Below are positions 31,158-41,245 of a stretch of 64,000 bases of DNA, piece after piece. The stretch is taken from assembly GCF_014905175.1 (NCBI RefSeq), contig NC_057789.1, positions 18,154,496 to 18,218,495 on the forward strand, written 5' to 3'. The notes beneath the pieces are model-generated. The model was given only the letters and a program-made list of their open reading frames with translations, did not search any database and was not told the origin of the DNA. The first letter of the stretch is position 1. The number at the start of each line of letters is the position of its first letter. The DNA is from Aphidius gifuensis (taxonomy: Eukaryota; Arthropoda; Insecta; Hymenoptera; Braconidae). A program made the position numbers and the translations under genes.

Positions 31158-33207
31158 GAATGAATGAATTTATTAAAGAACATGTCACACACAATGTTGA
31201 TAATATACTAGAAAATATCGAACCGATGATTTTTACTTTTGATGAAGATTTTTTGCAATTTTTTAATGCAACAAAGTGACATATATGTAAAAATATGTTT
31301 ACAGCGGAAAAAATTGAGGCACGTGATCACTGTCATCTCAGTGGGGTGTATAAGGGGGCCGTTTATGTTGCGTATCATAATTACTCTAATTAATTTTTAT
31401 AAATTTTTCAAATATTTCAATTTTTCTCCGATTTTTTTTTTATTTTTTAAATTATTTATTTGAAAATAAAAATTTATTATTTTAAATGCAACCTTAATTA
31501 TCAGACATCTTGCATAATAGCTGCGGTGTTTCATGGTCTCAGTAATTATGATAGCCATTTCATAATTAAAGTATTGAAAAAACAATTTCCAGGTGATATT
31601 GATCTTTCGGTTTCAAATAAAGAAAGTTACATAAGCTTCACTAAACGTGTTCCTACTAATTCCTACAAATTCATGGCTAGCTCAATAAGTACACTAGCAA
31701 ATGAATTAGACGATAATGATAAAAATATAAATCGTAGTTATTGTGCAAATTTCGAAGAATTTAGATTAATAACAAAAAAATGTATTTCAAATGGTGTATA
31801 TCCATAGGATTATATCGATTGTTGGGAAAAATTCAGTGAAGAACAATTGCCCTTAAAACTTGATTTATCTTAACTTAATGAAGAGCATGAGAGTGATGAT
31901 GATTATGCTCATGCTTGCAATGTATGGAGAGTATTTAAATTCAAAAATCTGGGAGAATACTCACATTAATATTTCCGTACAGATATGTTCTTCTTTTAGC
32001 ATATATATTTAAAAATTTTAGATATTTTTGTCTGAAAACCTATGACTTAGCTCATTATAACACTCTCCCAGGGTTGAGTTTTAACGCAATGCTAAAATAT
32101 ACAGAGATTGAGTTGGAATCATTAATAGATGCTGATAAATTATCGTTTATTGAGGGGGTTATATCACAATGTTCACATCGTCATGTCATTGCAAACGATA
32201 AGTATATGAAAGAATACAATCCTAATATTAGAGATTTATAATTAATGTACTTTGATGTTAACAATTTATATGATTATGCAATGGCAGGTAATTTTCAGTG
32301 GGTTGAGAACTTAGATATAACTTCATTACAATCTATTGGGGATGATGCTGAGTGGGGCTATATTTCGAAAACAGATTGGGACTATCCAGTAGAGCTTAAT
32401 GATGAATTTTTGGCACCAGAACGACAGATACACTCAAAGAATAATTAAATTAGTATCAAGATATGGTGGTCGAGGTGGAGCAAGAGCTTTGAAAAGCTAT
32501 CAAAAATGTGAGCTATCAAAACCTAATTTTCACTTTATGTCCGAAAGTTGAAATGTCCATTTTATAATTATATAAAAAAGGAATTGAAAGATAATATTAA
32601 TTTTGTATATATGGATACTGATAGTGCATTTTTCGAGATTTCTACAGCAGATATCTATGAGTTAATTCGTAAAGAATGTAATAATTTTGATGCATCTGAT
32701 AACCCTCTAAATAATCGATATAACATTCCCCAAAAAAAATAAAAAAGTACCATAATAATGAAGGATGAATGCAATGGGAAAATCATGAAGGAATTTGTTG
32801 GGTTATGTTCGGAAGCATATTCATCTCTAGTTGAAGATGAGACTTGTATCAATAATGTAAAACTTCATAAAAAAGCTAACTTCATAAAAAAAGGAGTAAA
32901 AAAATCATCGATGAAAACGATTACTTTTGAAGACTATAAAAATTGTGTTGAAAATCATGTTCAAATATCTAGAAAACAAAATTTAATCCGCTCTGGAAAT
33001 CATCAACTTTATACAATTACCACAGAAAAAATAGCTTTAAGTTGGAATGATGATAAAAAAGAACTTATTGAAGGTAAAAATTATACTCCGCCTTGGGGTT
33101 ATGCAAACGAACTTAGAAATAAAATTAAATGAATAAAACAATGTAATATGATTGAAATAAGAAAGATTTTATTTATTGAATTAAGTTTTTATTTATTTAT
33201 TTATTTA

Positions 33208-34051
33208 CTACAAAGCTGTCTGATCCAGCCACTGGTTGTGTGAATTATCAAATCCCAGATATTTCACATATATTTTATTTCCTTTCTTTTTAATAATTTT
33301 CTCGATTGAATAGACGTCAGGATGTTACTGGAGATGTGTTATTTATTTTTATAATTTCAGATATTTCCGTTGTCCAATTGGGTTTATAATTTTTCTCAAG
33401 GACATGTCTATATTCACTTATTCTAACATGATCATTTAATTTTAATTTATTTTTCTGATAATATTGATTGAAATTTTTAAATACAGAATGCTTTAAAATT
33501 TTTATATTGTCACCAACAACTTTTGCTGGTGCCATTTTGATTGTACGATGTTTTGTATTATTATATTGTTCAATTAATTTTGGTAATATTTTAACCCATT
33601 TATAAGTACCTTGTAACCTGAATTCAAAGTACAATTATTTAAATCTATTAAATCTCTCAACTATTGATGCTTTCATATGGGTGAAAGTTGAATACATTCA
33701 CATGAACATTATATTTTTCTAACATCGCTTGAAAAATGGAATTATAAAATTCTGTTTCTTGATCCACATGTAGATTTTTAAAAACTCGTCCTTTCTTAAA
33801 TATTAAATCCATTGCAGCTGATACTTCTCTTCCAGTTTTGCTTTTGAGTTCAACAGCCCAACTGAACTTTGAAAAAATATCAATAATAATCAAGATATAT
33901 TTATATCCAGAATTTACAGATGATCAATCATGTCAACAAGATCAGCTTGCCAAGTTTCATCCTTATCTCGAATATCAACTTTACGTCTTGGAAAATTTCG
34001 GCGAGCCGGTGCATGAAGCTTTCGTACTACGTTTCTCATAAATTCAGTCAT
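33208..34051 (-). pseudogene. INT: Polinton copy 2: integrase with chromodomain
   Basis: From ATG 34051: MTEFMRNVVRKLHAPARRNF, PRRKVDIRDKDETWQADLVD (first catalytic Asp region), then after a frameshift IIIDIFSKFSWAVELKSKTG, HVDQETEFYNSIFQAMLEKY (VDQETEFYN stands where TDNGTEFYN with the second Asp is usual), HPYESINS, and KWVKILPKLIEQYNNTKHRT. The C-terminal chromodomain-like module is well kept: IEKIIKKKGNKIYVKYLGFD, NSHNQWLDQTAL, stop at 33208. The NRT helix with the catalytic Glu is lost in a broken stretch near 33640. Same strand and position as in copy 1. Confidence 0.9.
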
Positions 34052-34092
34052 GTTTCATTGACATCCGTATAATGACTGAATTTCAACTAATG

Positions 34093-35091
34093 TTAATGTA
34101 TAATGTTTGCATCTCTTAGTTCTTCAATGACATGATTGACATGATTCCATTATCGTGACTTGGATTGCCAGCTGTTCGTGAAGCAACTAGCAATCCTAAA
34201 CGATCAACAAGCTCATTCGGATTATCCCAATAAACATAATTAACTTTAGATTGATTTTTGCTTTAAATTATCATATTTGTTGGTAGTAAACCAGAACCAT
34301 GATGTTGTGTACTCTTCATGTGAGGCAATATGAATGTAATACACTTTTGTGATGCTGAATTTTTCACTGTATTTTTAGAATTATGATATCTTAAATGTGC
34401 ATTTGTGTTGAGAAGAATTTGAGCATAATTTTTTTCATCAATTTGAGTGACTTTGGTTTTTTCTGGGGATTTCATAAATAATAATTCCAGTAGTCCTTGG
34501 GTTATTTCATACGTTTCATCAGCAACAATCATATTATTATTTTCGAATAGTAATTCAGCATTTCCAATTTTATATTCTCCACTGTTTTTTCTTTTAACCC
34601 CATAATAAAGATTATAAAAAATAATCTTATGGGATAAATCCCATTGTAAAGTATCTATTTTATTTAAATATTGAGTTGTTAAGACCTGTTTCATCAGCCT
34701 CTTGCTCTATCAGTTGCAGATCTTCAATAGTATCATACAAAGCCTCTGTTTCCTCATCAGAACTGAGATTTTGTTCTGTGCTTATATTTCCAGAATTACT
34801 CGAATGCGTTCTATCAGAAATGATACTGTCTTCTTCTCTCTCAGAATCATATGTGTTGTCTTTACTAATTTTGCTTTTTTTATTGTTTATTATCGGTGTT
34901 ATTTTAGCAGCTATATTCTCAAGTGGGCCGATGACTGGTTTTAAGTACTCGTTAGCAGTTTCAGATATGCTTTCTTTCCCTAATTTTAATGATTGATGCT
35001 TCTTCTTTATTACGTCTCTAACTTTTTCTATTTCTTCAAGAAATTTTGCTTCTTTTGACAGTGGTTCCTTCTTGAGACAGGATTTAAACAT
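34093..35091 (-). pseudogene. Polinton copy 2: conserved protein of unknown function
   Basis: ATG at 35091 opens MFKSCLKKEPLSKEAKFLEE, a basic/coiled N-terminus, then a Ser/Asp/Glu-rich linker. A frameshift near 34690 leads into QYLNKIDTLQWDLSHKIIFY, YGVKRKNSGEYKIGNAELLF, TQGLLELLFMKSPEKT and NYAQILLNTNAHLRYH. After a stop at 34263, NYVYWDNPNELVDRLGLLVA and SRTAGNPSHDN lead to IEELRDANIIH and a stop at 34093. An 18-base near-duplication (CATGATTGA) disturbs the last helix. About 310 residues if joined. Function unknown; conserved in arthropod Polintons and present in copy 1. Confidence 0.78.
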
Positions 35092-35105
35092 GAACTAATA
35101 TTTTT

Positions 35106-35989
35106 TTAACAAATTGTATCGTTATTTATATTTATAAAACAATCAAAATTTTTTCTGTATCTTCCATCATTTATATTGCGATCTTTGTCAATACATAGGA
35201 AACAATATTTCTCTTCCCAACACTTGATACATATCCGAAGAAATTTATTATACTCCATATCAATATTTGCATGATCCTGCCAAATATGTTTGAGATTTAG
35301 CTGATCACAAGGGAACACAACTAAGAAATTAATATTATCGCGAATCAAATGCTTTGGAATTCGAGCATACGATTGACACAAATAAAACGAATCAACATTA
35401 CAATGACGTCCCATTGAAAAATAATCCCTTATTGGCTGTTGATTTTCAGTTGCAACATCATCAAATATAAACAATGAGTTTGGTTTTGCTTCTTCAACAA
35501 GAATTACTTGATCATTGCTTGAAAATTTATGATAATTTATATTTTCAAGTGGTTCCAATAGATTTTCTAAATTCGATATTTTAGTTGGTATAATGATTTA
35601 CTATAAATATAAATATTAGCAAAACGTAAACCATTTGGATTAACAATTAAACTCATGCGTTGGTTTTACCACAATTTGAAAAAAACCAGAAACTTAAAAA
35701 AAATAACGAAGTTCCCCCGCCGGGAATCGAACCCGGGTCTTTTGCTTTCCGGGCAAACGCCTTGACTACTAGACCACAGGGCTTCTTACTTTTTCTAAGT
35801 TTCATCAAATTAACTCCGACGTCCTTCTATGCGTCAATTCATTTTTTGACTTCCACCAATTATAGCACAACGTATCGTATTTAGCAATAAGTCTCCATGT
35901 CTTTTCTGAATTAAACCCTCACCACTTTTTGCTGTAATTATATCAAAGTTTATCACTGGTAATTTGAGAGCTTGCTTCTTGTACTCCAT
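35106..35989 (-). pseudogene. ATP: Polinton copy 2: packaging ATPase, P-loop split by an insertion
   Basis: ATG at 35989 gives MEYKKQALKLPVINFDIITA, KSGEGLIQKRHGDLLLNTIR and CAIIGGS; here the tRNA-like element (35676-35850) interrupts, and the other side resumes with NCGKTNA, so Walker A (GGSNCGKT) is cut between Ser and Asn. Then VNPNGLRFANIYIYSKSLYQ, a frameshift, NSLFIFDDVATENQQPIRDY (intact Walker B FIFDDV), CQSYARIPKHLIRDNINFLV and a conserved Cys/Trp-rich C-terminus ending near NDTIC at 35106. Downstream, the next gene on the strand (34093-35091) starts 15 bases away. Confidence 0.9.
35676..35850 (-). mobile_element. tRNA-like palindromic element, copy C, inside the ATPase P-loop
   Basis: Nearly identical to copy A in reverse: outer GAATTGACGCATAGAAGGAC, left arm GAAACTTAGAAAAAGTAA, tRNA-like core (35713-35782) with intact TTTGC/GCAAA stem and GGGTTCGATTCCC, right arm TTATTTTTTTTAAGTTTC and terminal TTTTTTTCAA. 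A CAA-type short repeat at both junctions may be the target duplication. Its high similarity to copy A suggests a more recent insertion than copy B. Confidence 0.85.
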
Positions 35990-36060
35990 CTTGATCAACA
36001 CTAATTAAAAAAGTATAAAGTCAACTGTTTTATATAGAAAAAATCAGTCAATCATCAACC
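35990..36060. promoter_or_regulatory. Divergent promoter between ATPase and PLA2-like genes
   Basis: The 71 bases separate two divergently read ATGs. On the plus strand TATATAG at about 36032 is followed by TCAGTC at about 36047, an arthropod-type initiator, 14 bases before the ATG at 36061. On the minus strand a TTTATAC lies about 30 bases before the ATPase ATG. The arrangement suggests a shared late-gene promoter; it is not tested. Confidence 0.4.
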
Positions 36061-37001
36061 ATGATAGAGCATACAAATAATAAAAATAATAAGAAAAATA
36101 AAAAACGTTTTGGAAAAGGAATATTAAATAAAATTATTTATTAAATTATTTATTATTAACTACCTATCGAGTTACATCTACCTGGATATTCTTTTTGTGG
36201 ACCTGGAACTAAGCTAGAGAAACGTTTGGCAAGAGGAGATCGAGGAATAAATCCTCTAGACGAAGCTTGTAAAAATCACGATATCGCATATTCGAAAAAT
36301 CGGAAAGATATTAAAGCCAGGAACCTAGCTGACAATATTTTAGCGCGTGAAGCTTCAAAACGAATTTTTGCCAAGGATTCAAGTCTAGGTGAAAGAGCTG
36401 CAGCTGCACTTGTAACTGGAACAATGAAAATCAAATCAAGATTTGGTATGGGTTGTGTGAATAAAAAAAATTGTGTTAAAAAACGAAAAACAACTGGTGG
36501 AAAATTAAAAAAAATTAAAAAACTGATAAAAAATAGAAATAATTCTAATGAAAAGAAAAAAAGCAAGAAGAGCAAGAAAAATAAAAGAAAAAACCTCAAG
36601 AAAAAAGTATCATTCATGAAAATTGTACAAGCTGCTAAAGAAGCAAGTAAGGGATCCAATGTTCAATCAATAGCAATTAAAGCAGCATTAAAAGGAGCAA
36701 GAGGAGCAATTAAAAATGTTAGTGGTAAATGATGCCAAGAGTGGTACCAGTTGCTAAAAGTATAAGTGGCGGTGCATTACCACTATTAATTCCAATACTT
36801 TCAGCCACAACAGCATTAGGTGGACTAGTTGGTGGAGCATCAGGTGTTGTTAAGGCAATTAATGCAGTAAAATCAAGTAAAAATCAATTACAAGAAACTG
36901 TAAGACATAATAAACAAATGGAATCAATTGCTATTGGGAAAGGACTTCATTTAGCACCATTTAAAAGCGGAATGGGATTCTATTTAGCTCCAAAAAACTA
37001 G
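36061..37001 (+). pseudogene. Polinton copy 2: PLA2-like protein with basic middle and membrane-like C-terminus
   Basis: ATG at 36061 opens a basic N-terminus; two in-frame stops lie in an ATTATTTATTA duplication near 36140-36160. Then LPIELHLPGYSFCGPGTKLE (calcium loop CGPGT), ARGDRGINPLDEACKNHDIA with the catalytic His-Asp pair and its Cys, then FAKDSSLGERAAAALVTGTM and a long Lys-rich stretch. A frameshift at about 36729 leads into PRVVPVAKSISGGALPLLIP, ATTALGGLVGGASGVVKAIN and GKGLHLAPFKSGMGFYLAP, a Gly/Ala-rich hydrophobic region. In copy 1 the two halves are in one frame, which supports a single ~310-residue protein. By analogy with parvoviral VP1 PLA2 it would help cross membranes during entry; that is inference. 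Confidence 0.85.
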
Positions 37002-37016
37002 ATGTGATGCTACCAC

Positions 37017-37359
37017 AGAGAGCCTTGACTGACGGTGATATTATCAAATTTGCTAATCAATTAAAAATGAAAATTTTCGTGGTGTTTTCATGCGGAATGT
37101 ATGGCTCGAGATGGTTCTTGGAGACGAGAATCAGGAGTTGTTAATTTAGATGATAAACAAAATCCTGGAACACATTGGGTTCCATATAAACAACAATTTA
37201 GCAATATATTTTGATAGTTTTGGTAATTTACAACCACCAAAAGATCTTGTCAGTTACCTTGATGTTGGTAGCATGAATTTCAACCATGAACGATATCAAG
37301 ATTGGAATACATTCAATTGTGGCCATTTATGTCTTGCATTCCTTGCTGAAAAACTATAA
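37017..37359 (+). pseudogene. PRO: Polinton copy 2: adenovirus-type (Ulp1-like) cysteine protease
   Basis: ATG at 37017: MLPQRALTDGDIIKFANQLK, a frameshift to FRGVFMRN, another to RRESGVVNLDDKQNPGTHWV (catalytic His in GTHW), then IYFDSFGNLQPPKDLVSYLD (the Asp position), and FNCGHLCLAFLAEKL with the catalytic Cys in NCGHLC. The His-Asp-Cys order and the closing NCGHLCL box are those of Polinton/adenoviral maturation proteases, about 115 residues here. The three catalytic residues survive but lie in different frames. It lies 16 bases after the PLA2-like gene; absent from copy 1. Confidence 0.88.
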
Positions 37360-37407
37360 AAGACTTGAATATAATAATTTAACATCAGTCTTTAATGAAC
37401 TTTTAAC

Positions 37408-38078
37408 ATGCACGATACATTTACTTTAACATTAAGTGGTACATCATCAGTGCTTGAAACTCAATATTTTCCTCCAATTCAATTAACAAGAGGAAAACAT
37501 TATTCATTAGCACTTATTTCTTTTTTAACATTTAATTCAATACCAAATATTGATAACCATAATAATCAAATTAAATTTATTTAGGCTAATGGTCATTCTG
37601 AATCAATTACAATACCAACTGGCAGCTACGAAATAGATGATCTTATTCAAAGCTTGAAAATACATTCTATCAAGTTAAGCTGCAACAATAATACTCTGCA
37701 TACATATATCCAAAGCGATAAAATAATTGATTTCACTAGACCAAGATCACTAGAACCTTTACTTGGATTTACATCGAAATTATCGGAAGCTGGTAAAACA
37801 CATGAGTCAGATCTACCAGTAAATATAATTCAAGTCAATAGTTTGCGTAAAGAGCGTAACTGGGGCTTCTTGTAACAACCAAAAAGTACATACAATACAC
37901 AGTTTTTTTTCCTGCTATATCACCTGGTTATGAAATTATAGAAGTATCAATTTCTATTTATTTACCAGTTACTGTGAAGTCAATAGATTACATACAACTA
38001 AAAATTGTTGATCAAGCAGGTCGAGCTGTTAATTTTCGTGGTGAAACAATTACAATCACTCTACATGTTAAATCATAG
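37408..38078 (+). pseudogene. Polinton copy 2: penton-like minor capsid protein
   Basis: ATG at 37408: MHDTFTLTLSGTSSVLETQY, FPPIQLTRGKHYSLALISFL and TFNSIPNIDN; one in-frame stop near 37582; ITIPTGSYEIDDLIQSLK; RSLEPLLGFTSKLSEAGKTH and ESDLPVNIIQVNSLR; a frameshift near 37850; then FFPAISPGYEIIEV, IDYIQLKIVDQAGRAVNFRG and ITITLHVKS. About 220 residues, the usual length for the single-jelly-roll vertex protein of Polintons. Only two lesions are seen, so this is the least damaged large gene here. Confidence 0.88.
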
Positions 38079-38080
38079 TG

Positions 38081-38254
38081 ATGGGGATTGAGTTTCATCT
38101 TCGCACAATAAAGAGAGGATTTTCATATAAAAACAGCGAATCATGGACATCACCAACCAGTCTCAATCGAGCAGTGAAGAGATTAACAACTCAGAACATA
38201 CCTAAAAAGTCTAGGGATGAAAGTAAAAAATTCTGGACTTGGAACTTCAATTGG
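38081..38254 (+). pseudogene. Polinton copy 2: small conserved protein before the capsid gene
   Basis: MGIEFHLRTIKRGFSYKNSE, then a basic stretch with RAVKRLTTQNI; after a short expansion and a frameshift the closing segment reads KILDLELQLGK, comparable to the FLKSLGL end of the copy 1 protein (17100-17240). It starts two bases after the penton-like stop. Role unknown. Confidence 0.55.
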
Positions 38255-38291
38255 GTAAATATAACTTGTCTCAATTGTCTTGCACGTCAAA

Positions 38292-39084
38292 ATGGGTGTT
38301 ATACTTGATATCAACGCACCAGTTCATTTCAACAATGATATATCCAGTTATGAGCTGCATGCACATCAAACATTTGGATCATCAAGCTTTGAGAATAGTG
38401 ATGAAATTAGAATATCAATACAAAACCAAGATTTTATCATTATGCCATGTAAGAGCTACATATAAGCGGAAAATTATGTAAAAAAGAAAATAATGATGTA
38501 CCAATTGGTATTTTACTAGTTAATAATGGTTTTTTATTTGAAGAACTGCGTCATGAGTTAAATAGGGTTTTAGTTAATAAATCCAAAAATGTTGGGATTA
38601 CAACAACAAAAAAAAAATCATTTATCAATTAATTCGAGAAAGAATAAAGAAAATGCTGGATAGTTTGGACGGACTTGAGCAGATGATGTTAACAGATGAA
38701 AATAGTTATTTTGATTTATGCATACCATTGAAAATGTTTTTTGACTTTGCTGAAGACTATCAAAAAATTATTGTTAACGATAAACATGAAATTATTCTGG
38801 TACGATCTCGCTCTGATTTAATTTCAATCGTGAGGGATGTTGCAACTTCTCAAAAAGAAGTTAAATTTGATTTAAAAATTGCAAAAGTTGAATGGTTAGT
38901 GCCATATGTAACACTATCGAATAGAAATAAAATAGAAATGATGAAATATATACAAAAGATCCAGTCATCTCTATTGGGTTGAGGACCTGCAAACTCTATG
39001 GATATGCACTGCTACCAACAACAAATCATCATATTCGGACGGCGAAGACATCAACTCAACTGGAAAAACCTCGCTAGTAGAGTA
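38292..39084 (+). pseudogene. MCP: Polinton copy 2: major capsid protein (double jelly roll), C-terminally truncated
   Basis: ATG at 38292: MGVILDINAPVHFNNDISSY, ELHAHQTFGSSSFENSDEIR and ISIQNQDFIIMPCKSYI; a frameshift; LVNNGFLFEELRHELNRVLV and NVGITTTKKKSFIN; then from 38653 YFDLCIPLKMFFDFAEDYQK and IIVNDKHEIILVRSRSDLIS, with KVEWLVPYVTLSNRNKIEMM. A last frame gives KLYGYALLPTTNHHIRTAKT and STQLEKPR, where two stops follow and the gene gives way to satellite. About 260 residues of a usual 450-600 are present, so most of the second jelly roll is lost. DEIRI.IQNQD and IPLKM..FAEDYQKII are capsid signatures of this family. Confidence 0.88.
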
Positions 39085-40937
39085 GTAATAGATGTAGTGA
39101 GCGGCGTGCTGATAAATGGTATCCGATCCACGAGAAAACAGGTTTTGGGAGTCGTTTTTTTACCTGCCCAAAAAATATTGAAATTCTTTTCAAAATTAAG
39201 ATTTTGACAAAGTTCTACTAAGTGCTATAAGCTGTCACTAGCGGAAAAATCAGATTATTCAATCTGTAAACTTTTGTGAAAACTATGTTCAAAATAATTT
39301 TTTCACTAGAAATAAAAAAAAATTAATAAAATTTATTTTAAAATTAAGATTTCGAAATAAAAAAAACCTCAAATGCTCTTGGGGGTCACGCCAGCTGTCC
39401 TAGTCAAAAAAACTAGAATTTTCAATCTGTAAATTTTCGTGAAAACCATGTTCGAAAAAATTTTTTCCCTAGATACAGAAAAAAAATATTAAAATTCTTT
39501 TCAAAATCAAGATTTTGAAGAAGTTCGACCCAAGTGCTATTGGGGGTCACGTCAGCAGTCGCCCGCCAAAAAACAGAATTTCAAATCTGTAAACTTTCGT
39601 GGAAACCATGTTCGAAATAATTGTTTTCCTAGAAATAGAAAAAAAATATCAAAATTCTTTTCAAAATCACGATTTTGAAAAAGCTCAACTCAAGTGCTAT
39701 TAGTGATCCCGCCAGCTGTCAGTAGCCGAAAAATTATAATTTTGAATCTGTACACCTTTGTGGAAATCATGTCCGAAATACTTTTTTCCCTAGAAATAGA
39801 AAAAAAATATTAAAATTCTGTTCGAAATCAAGATTTTGATAAAATTCGACTCAAGTGCTATTTGGGGTCACGAGAGCAGTCGCCAGCCAAGGAAACAGAA
39901 TTTTGAATCTGTAAAATTTCGTGAATACCATGTTTGAAATAATTTTGGAACTAGAAATAGAAATAGAAATAGAAATAGAATTCTTTTCGAAATGAAGATT
40001 TTGATAAAGTTCGACTCGAGTGCTATTAGGGGTCACGTCAGCTGTCGCAAGCTAAAAAAACAGAATTTCAAATCTGTAAACTTACTTGGAACTCATGTTT
40101 AATAATGTTTTTTTCTCTAGAAATAGAATAAAATATCAAATATCTTTTTAAAATCAAGATTTTGAAAAAGGTCGAATTAAGTGCTATTGGGAATCCTGCC
40201 AGCAGAAATTTAAAATATTCAATCTGTAAACTTCCGTGAAAACCTTGTTCAAAATTATTTTTTCCTTAGAAATAGAAAAAAAATATTGAAATTCTATTCA
40301 AAATAAAGATTTTACAAAAATTTAACTCAAGTGCTATTAGGGATCGCGTCAGCTGTCACTATCCAAAAAAAACAAAATTTTGAATCTGTAAACTTACTTG
40401 GAACTAATGGTTAATAGTTTTTTTTCCCTAGAAATAGAAGAAAATATTAAAATTCTTTTTAAAATCAAAATTCTTAAAAAGGTCGACTTAAGTGCTGTTG
40501 GGGATTCCGCCAGCTGTCAGTAGCCAAAAAAGTAGGAATTTTAAATCTGTAAATTTTCGTGAAAACCATGTTCGAAAAAATTTTTCCCCTAGATACAGAA
40601 AAAAAACTTTAAAATTCTTTTCAAAATCACGATTTTGAAAAAGTTCAACTCATGTGCTATTGAGGGATCCGCCAGCTGTCGAAAGCCAAAAAAAAACAGA
40701 TTTTTGAATCTGTAAACTTCAGTGAAAACCATGTTCGAATTTATTTTTTTTCCTATGATCAGAAAAAAATATCAAAATTCTTATCAAAATTGAGATTTTG
40801 ACAAAGTTCTCCTAAGTGCTATCAGGGATCCCGCCAGCTGTCACAAGCCATAAAATCAAAATATTCAATCTGTAAACTTTCGTGAAAACTATGTTCGAAA
40901 TAATTTTTTCACTAGAAATAGCAAAAATTGATAAAAT

Positions 40938-41245
40938 TTTTTTTTTGACACTCTGTTTGTAAAAGACGCCATTACGCTCCAATTATAGTGCCTAAAGAAA
41001 TACTTTTACGCACGATTTTTTAACAAGCAATCGTGCGTGAAAGTATCTCTTTACGCACTATATTGGCGCAAAATGGCGTCCTTATTACAAACCTTGTTTC
41101 AAAAAATATTGTATATACTCGTACGTGAAGAAGGTGATCCTCCACGACTTTGAAAGTCGCCTTCGGCTCGTTGTCAACTCCTGGTGACTCGTATTGACAC
41201 CTTCAAAATCATGCAAGAATCACCTACTTCACGTACTAGTTATAT
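40938..41245. mobile_element. Palindromic MITE-like insertion in the satellite, copy 1
   Basis: Two adjacent palindromes. First: GTTTGTAAAAGACGCCATTA pairs imperfectly with GGCGTCCTTATTACAAAC, with an inner TACGCACGATT/AATCGTGCGTG stem (about 40955-41095). Second: GTACGTGAAGAAGGTGAT at 41121 pairs with ATCACCTACTTCACGTAC ending near 41235. No coding capacity. Confidence 0.8.

Larger units (their letters stand above)
28430..33132 (+). pseudogene. PolB: Polinton copy 2: protein-primed DNA polymerase B, near full length but broken
   Basis: From about 29940: GSGWILHEILHLEIN, VVKVLNYKDSLI and CFIWSVLAAMH (N-terminal domain); CDRCLLYFHSQKSINSHNSPC-type zinc finger at about 30510; YADLESIL (exonuclease motif I); ARDHCHLSGVYKGA; LSNYDSHFIIK (exonuclease II); TYKFMASS-like segment; MYFDVNNLYDYAM (motif A) at 32242; YMDTDSAFFEI (motif C) at 32600; the C-terminal ALSWNDDKKELIEG with PPWGY near the end at 33132. 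Motif B is absent: GGRGGARAL is joined almost directly to the segment before motif C by an internal deletion near 32490-32550. Upstream 28430-29570 is probably the N-terminal extension, interrupted by a solo LTR and a tRNA-like element. A second LTR-like insert lies at 30830-31157. Confidence 0.87.

Noticed and set aside
34676..34996. 106-codon plus-strand frame
   Set aside because: Antisense shadow of the Ser/Glu-rich linker of the Polinton conserved protein.
36276..36659. 127-codon minus-strand hydrophobic frame
   Set aside because: Antisense of the lysine-rich region of the PLA2-like gene.
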